DNA from: Candidatus Woesearchaeota archaeon
GTDB taxonomy: Archaea > Nanobdellota > Nanobdellia > SCGC-AAA011-G17 > UBA489
Assembly (NCBI GenBank): GCA_016177265.1
Contig: JACOVP010000023.1
Span: forward strand, 1 to 14,217
Reading direction: 5' to 3'
Length of the DNA stretch: 14,217 nt
Under the pieces are notes generated by a model, which was given only the letters and a program-made list of their open reading frames with translations, was not told the origin of the DNA and searched no databases. Within the stretch, counting starts at the first letter, position 1. Every line of letters starts with the position of its first letter. Below, piece after piece: positions 12,363-14,217 of the stretch. Position numbers and translations under genes: made by a program.

Positions 12363-12643
12363 TGGACTGCCTTGAACAGCACGATCTTGAAGAAAAACTC
12401 TTTGAAGAACAACGACGACGCAAGATAAACTTTTGGAGCACTATTGCTGCTACGACTCTTGCAGGAATGACTTTTATTACAGGGTACCTAGCACTTTCTA
12501 CAGTAGCTTCTTCTTCACAGGAAGAGAGAAAAGATGCTATCATCTTTGGTGTAGTGACTTGTCTTACAGCATTGGGAGCCTATGCAGAGTATAGAAGCAC
12601 CCATCCTAGACGTAAGAATACAACTCCCTACCACAATATTTAA
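12362..12643 (+). CDS. Two-helix membrane protein overlapping the ftsZ stop, unknown function
   Basis: I do not recognise a family. The 93-residue protein has a charged N-terminus likely to be an amphipathic helix (DLEEKLFEEQRRRK, 8-21). A membrane helix follows (about 24-48), then a short charged loop (SSQEERKD), a second membrane helix (about 59-76) and a basic tail (HPRRKN). Both ends would face the same side, probably the cytoplasm because Arg/Lys residues flank the helices. Its ATG shares one base with the ftsZ TAA (TAATG), so it is probably translated by reinitiation after FtsZ. No separate promoter is seen. A role in placing or anchoring FtsZ at the membrane is an attractive inference from the coupling, not shown by homology. 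It could also just be a small hypothetical in the ftsZ transcript. Confidence 0.7.
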   Translation: MDCLEQHDLEEKLFEEQRRRKINFWSTIAATTLAGMTFITGYLALSTVASSSQEERKDAIIFGVVTCLTALGAYAEYRSTHPRRKNTTPYHNI

Positions 12644-12646
12644 AAA
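12637..12646 (+). promoter_or_regulatory. TATA box for the secE-spt5-rpl11 operon
   Basis: TATTTAAAAA overlaps the stop codon of the preceding membrane-protein gene and is centred about 29 bases before the secE ATG at 12671. Confidence 0.55.
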
Positions 12647-12670
12647 GCGCCCTTTCTCCTCGCCTTTCAT

Positions 12671-12847
12671 ATGACACTTAGTGAACGCCTTAAGACCTTT
12701 ATCCAAGAATGTAGCCGGGTTTTCCGTATTACGAGGAAACCAAGTGGAGAGGAATTTAAAATCATTGTCAAGGTCTCTGGGATAGGCATTTTGATTATTG
12801 GACTTATAGGTTTCGTTGTCCATATCTTATGGGAGATGTTTGCGTAA
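12671..12847 (+). CDS. secE: Protein translocase subunit SecE (Sec61 gamma), 58 aa
   Basis: The protein was read by hand; at 58 residues it has the usual archaeal length. It has a basic amphipathic N-terminal helix (about 3-22), the conserved hinge RKPSGEEFK (22-30), then KVSGIGILIIGLIGFVVHIL (34-53), the single membrane helix that clamps SecY, and a short end. SecE with SecY and Sec61-beta forms the membrane channel for protein export. The stop is followed after one base by the spt5 ATG, and the block secE-spt5-L11 is the conserved archaeal order. A TATA box sits about 29 bases upstream of the ATG. Confidence 0.93.
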   Translation: MTLSERLKTFIQECSRVFRITRKPSGEEFKIIVKVSGIGILIIGLIGFVVHILWEMFA

Positions 12848-12848
12848 C

Positions 12849-13322
12849 ATGGCCATCTATGCTCTCCGAACAACATCCAACAGGGAAGACCAGGTTATGG
12901 ATTTTGTAGTGACGAATGTGCAGAAGAAGAAATTGCCTATTTTCAGCCTTATTCGACCTCATGGGTTACGAGGCTATATCTTCATTGAATCTGACAGCAG
13001 ACAGGCTTGTGAGGAAGCTTATTTTAAAGTACCATATGCCCGTGGTCTCTTACCTGCGCCAGTTGCCTACAAAGAGATTGAACACATGCTCGAGCAAGTC
13101 AAGGTGCAGATGAACATCCAAAAAGGGGATATTGTTGAAATTATTTCTGGTCCTTTCAAACGCGAGCAAGCACGAGTTACCCGTATTGACCAAACGAAGG
13201 AAGAAGTCGTTGTTGAATTGCTGGAAGCGGCAGTGCCTATCCCTATCACCGTCAAGCTAGACTCGGTCAAAGTCGTCAGACGCGACGAGAGTGAAGAAAA
13301 GAAAGACAAAGAGAGATCATAG
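12849..13322 (+). CDS. spt5: Transcription elongation factor Spt5 (NusG homologue)
   Basis: Spt5 with Spt4 binds the clamp of archaeal RNA polymerase and raises processivity. With the start at ATG 12849 (one base after secE) the protein is 157 residues long. The NGN domain (1-85) opens with MAIYALRTTSNREDQV and has LRGYIFIE and PYARGLLPAP. The KOW domain starts at KGDIVEIISGPFKREQARV (92-110). The last 15 residues are a charged tail (EEKKDKERS). A longer reading from 12816 would overlap the SecE gene and adds residues not expected in Spt5. GGGAGATG at 12831-12838, inside the secE end, may act as the ribosome site. The stop is two bases before the L11 start. Confidence 0.95.
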   Translation: MAIYALRTTSNREDQVMDFVVTNVQKKKLPIFSLIRPHGLRGYIFIESDSRQACEEAYFKVPYARGLLPAPVAYKEIEHMLEQVKVQMNIQKGDIVEIISGPFKREQARVTRIDQTKEEVVVELLEAAVPIPITVKLDSVKVVRRDESEEKKDKERS

Positions 13323-13324
13323 CT

Positions 13325-14089
13325 ATGAGCAAGAAAGAAAAAATTGACATGATGGTAGAAGGCGGTGCTGCGAAAGCTGATGCTAGCTTGAGCCAGAAAT
13401 TGGGACCACTGAAAATTAATATTCCTGATGTTTTGAAGAAAGTGAATGAAAAGACAAGTGCGTTCAAAGGCATGAAGATTCCGGTGAAGCTCTTTGTTAA
13501 TACACAGACAAAAGACGTTGAGATTCAAGTTGGAACACCACCAGTCTCCGAATTGCTGAAACATGAATTGAAACTAGAAAAAGGATCTGGAACGCCAAAT
13601 AAAGAAAAACTTGCGAATATTGCGATAGAACAACTCATTAAGATTGCGAAGATGAAACAGGATGCTATGCTGGAGAGAACACTGAAAGATGCTGTCAAGA
13701 CGATTGCTGGCTCGTGCAATTCTTTAGGCATTTTGGTTGAGGGAACAGATTCGCATGCATTTACGATGGATGTGAATGGTGGGAAGTATGATTCTCTTTT
13801 ACAACAGGAAATAACAACGGTGTCTGCAGACAAGATGCACCACTTGCAAGCACAACTCACACAAGTCCAGGAACATTTGCGCAAGGAAGCTGAAAAAGCG
13901 AAGGCAGAGGCTGAAGCCGTTGCGGCAGCTGCTACTCCACAAGCTGCACCTGGTGCTCCTGCAGAAGAAGCGAAACCTGGAGAGAAGAAAGAGGCTGCTC
14001 CTGTGGCTGGTGCGAAACCAGAAGCTGGAAAACCTGAAGCTAAGACGGCTGCGAAACCAGAAGCGAAGGCTCCTGAGAAGAAGAAATAA
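13325..14089 (+). CDS. rpl11: Large subunit ribosomal protein L11 with long Ala/Glu/Lys/Pro tail
   Basis: L11 (uL11) is the GTPase-centre stalk-base protein. Residues 1-160 match archaeal L11: MMVEGG (9-14), SQKLGPLKINIPDV (23-36), NEKTSAFKGMKIPVKL (41-56), TPPVSELLKHEL (71-82), ANIAIEQLIKIAKMKQDAML (97-116) and AGSCNSLGILVEG (128-140). The stretch KADASLSQKLGP replaces the Pro-rich PGPPLGPALG loop of most L11, a form I recall in some DPANN archaea. Residues 161-195 are charged and helix-like. The last about 58 residues (197-254) are low-complexity Ala, Pro, Glu and Lys, with KPEA repeats and a 15-base DNA repeat at 14011-14025 and 14050-14064. Usual L11 is about 160 residues, so about 90 are extra. 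T-rich sequence follows the stop. Confidence 0.94.
   Translation: MSKKEKIDMMVEGGAAKADASLSQKLGPLKINIPDVLKKVNEKTSAFKGMKIPVKLFVNTQTKDVEIQVGTPPVSELLKHELKLEKGSGTPNKEKLANIAIEQLIKIAKMKQDAMLERTLKDAVKTIAGSCNSLGILVEGTDSHAFTMDVNGGKYDSLLQQEITTVSADKMHHLQAQLTQVQEHLRKEAEKAKAEAEAVAAAATPQAAPGAPAEEAKPGEKKEAAPVAGAKPEAGKPEAKTAAKPEAKAPEKKK
14011..14064 (+). repeat. Internal 15-base direct repeat in the L11 tail
   Basis: TGCGAAACCAGAAGC occurs exactly at 14011-14025 and 14050-14064, with a related AAACCTGAAGC copy between. It encodes AKPEA units in the C-terminal tail. Confidence 0.8.
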
Positions 14090-14103
14090 TTTTTATTTTT
14101 CTT
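14088..14103 (+). terminator. T-rich terminator after L11
   Basis: The sequence right after the TAA stop reads TTTTTATTTTTCTT, as expected for archaeal U-tract termination, ahead of a separate tRNA promoter. Confidence 0.6.
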
Positions 14104-14112
14104 ACAGGAAGA

Positions 14113-14121
14113 TTATTAAAG
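14113..14121 (+). promoter_or_regulatory. TATA-like box for tRNA-Pro
   Basis: TTATTAAAG is centred about 30 bases upstream of the first base of the tRNA, allowing a short 5' leader. Confidence 0.45.
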
Positions 14122-14146
14122 TATCTTTTTCTTTATTTCATGTGAA

Positions 14147-14217
14147 GGGGCTGTGGTATAACTTGGTTATTATAATAGGTTTGGGACCTATTGATCTCGG
14201 TTCAAATCCGGGCAGCC
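14147..14217 (+). tRNA. tRNA-Pro (anticodon UGG), 3' end cut by the window edge
   Basis: The acceptor strand GGGGCTG (14147-14153) pairs with CAGCC at 14213-14217; the last two acceptor bases, the discriminator and any encoded CCA lie outside the window. The D arm starts GTAT at 14156, with the loop GG at 14165-14166 and a weak stem (one G-T pair and a T-T mismatch). The anticodon stem is ATAGG/CCTAT (14175-14179 with 14187-14191), and the loop TTTGGGA gives anticodon TGG at 14182-14184. The variable loop is four bases. The T arm is CTCGG-TTCAAAT-CCGGG (14196-14212). UGG can read all proline codons by wobble. No intron is present. Confidence 0.95.

Noticed and set aside
12816..12848. Longer N-terminus for Spt5 overlapping secE
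   Set aside because: The extra eleven residues are the secE end read in another frame, whereas Spt5 proteins begin at the conserved first strand encoded from 12849.
13910..14089. Low-complexity repeats in the L11 tail considered as a CRISPR or satellite array
   Set aside because: The repeats are short, irregular and in frame, encoding Ala/Lys/Pro/Glu units, with no uniform spacers.

Overview
The window comes from an archaeon, probably a DPANN lineage (Woesearchaeota/Pacearchaeota-like; the lineage is an inference, not a measurement). Seen directly: an Orc1/Cdc6 initiator, FtsZ1-type FtsZ, a SecE/Sec61-gamma - Spt5 - L11 block, aIF5A with a hypusination site, L40e, a long archaeal FKBP and a DUF460 protein. 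Most first genes have a TATA-like box centred about 25-28 bases upstream of the start codon, which points to leaderless mRNAs. A few genes instead carry Shine-Dalgarno-like sequences (GGTGAT, GAGGTG).

Layout. 1-313 (-): partial MerT-like membrane protein, AT-rich, running off the left edge. 314-605: divergent intergenic region. 606-2392 (+): a stand-alone CARF-like protein, Orc1/Cdc6 and a 66-residue acidic protein. 2397-4322 (-): a membrane-anchored Lon-like S16 peptidase and a DUF460 RNase H-fold/coiled-coil protein. 4374-4961 (+): metallophosphoesterase, whose 3' end overlaps a convergent DedA-family gene (4924-5598, -). 5688-6691 (+): a PAS/STAS-like regulator with a 34-codon basic ORF coupled by ATGA. 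6749-9349 (-): TatD nuclease, then the tightly packed set aIF5A - L40e - M50 site-2 protease. 9390-10445 (-): lipoprotein-like protein with a transglutaminase-type domain. 10545-14089 (+): FKBP, FtsZ, a two-helix membrane protein overlapping the ftsZ stop, SecE, Spt5 and L11 with a long Ala/Lys/Glu/Pro tail. 14147-14217 (+): tRNA-Pro(UGG), cut off at the right edge.

Functionally this is mostly a core information-processing and cell-division region (replication initiation, translation, secretion, transcription elongation, division) mixed with membrane proteolysis and envelope genes. L40e (58 aa), SecE (58 aa), the 34-codon ORF and the edge MerT-like gene were read by hand. Starts were moved downstream for five genes on promoter, SD or homology grounds. 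No CRISPR array, insertion sequence, rRNA or convincing replication origin repeat was seen.

The best candidates for something undescribed are: the two-helix protein coupled to FtsZ; the 34-aa Arg-rich ORF coupled to the PAS/STAS protein; the stand-alone CARF-like protein next to Orc1/Cdc6; and the transglutaminase-like lipoprotein with the same PASQP-coding repeat at both ends.
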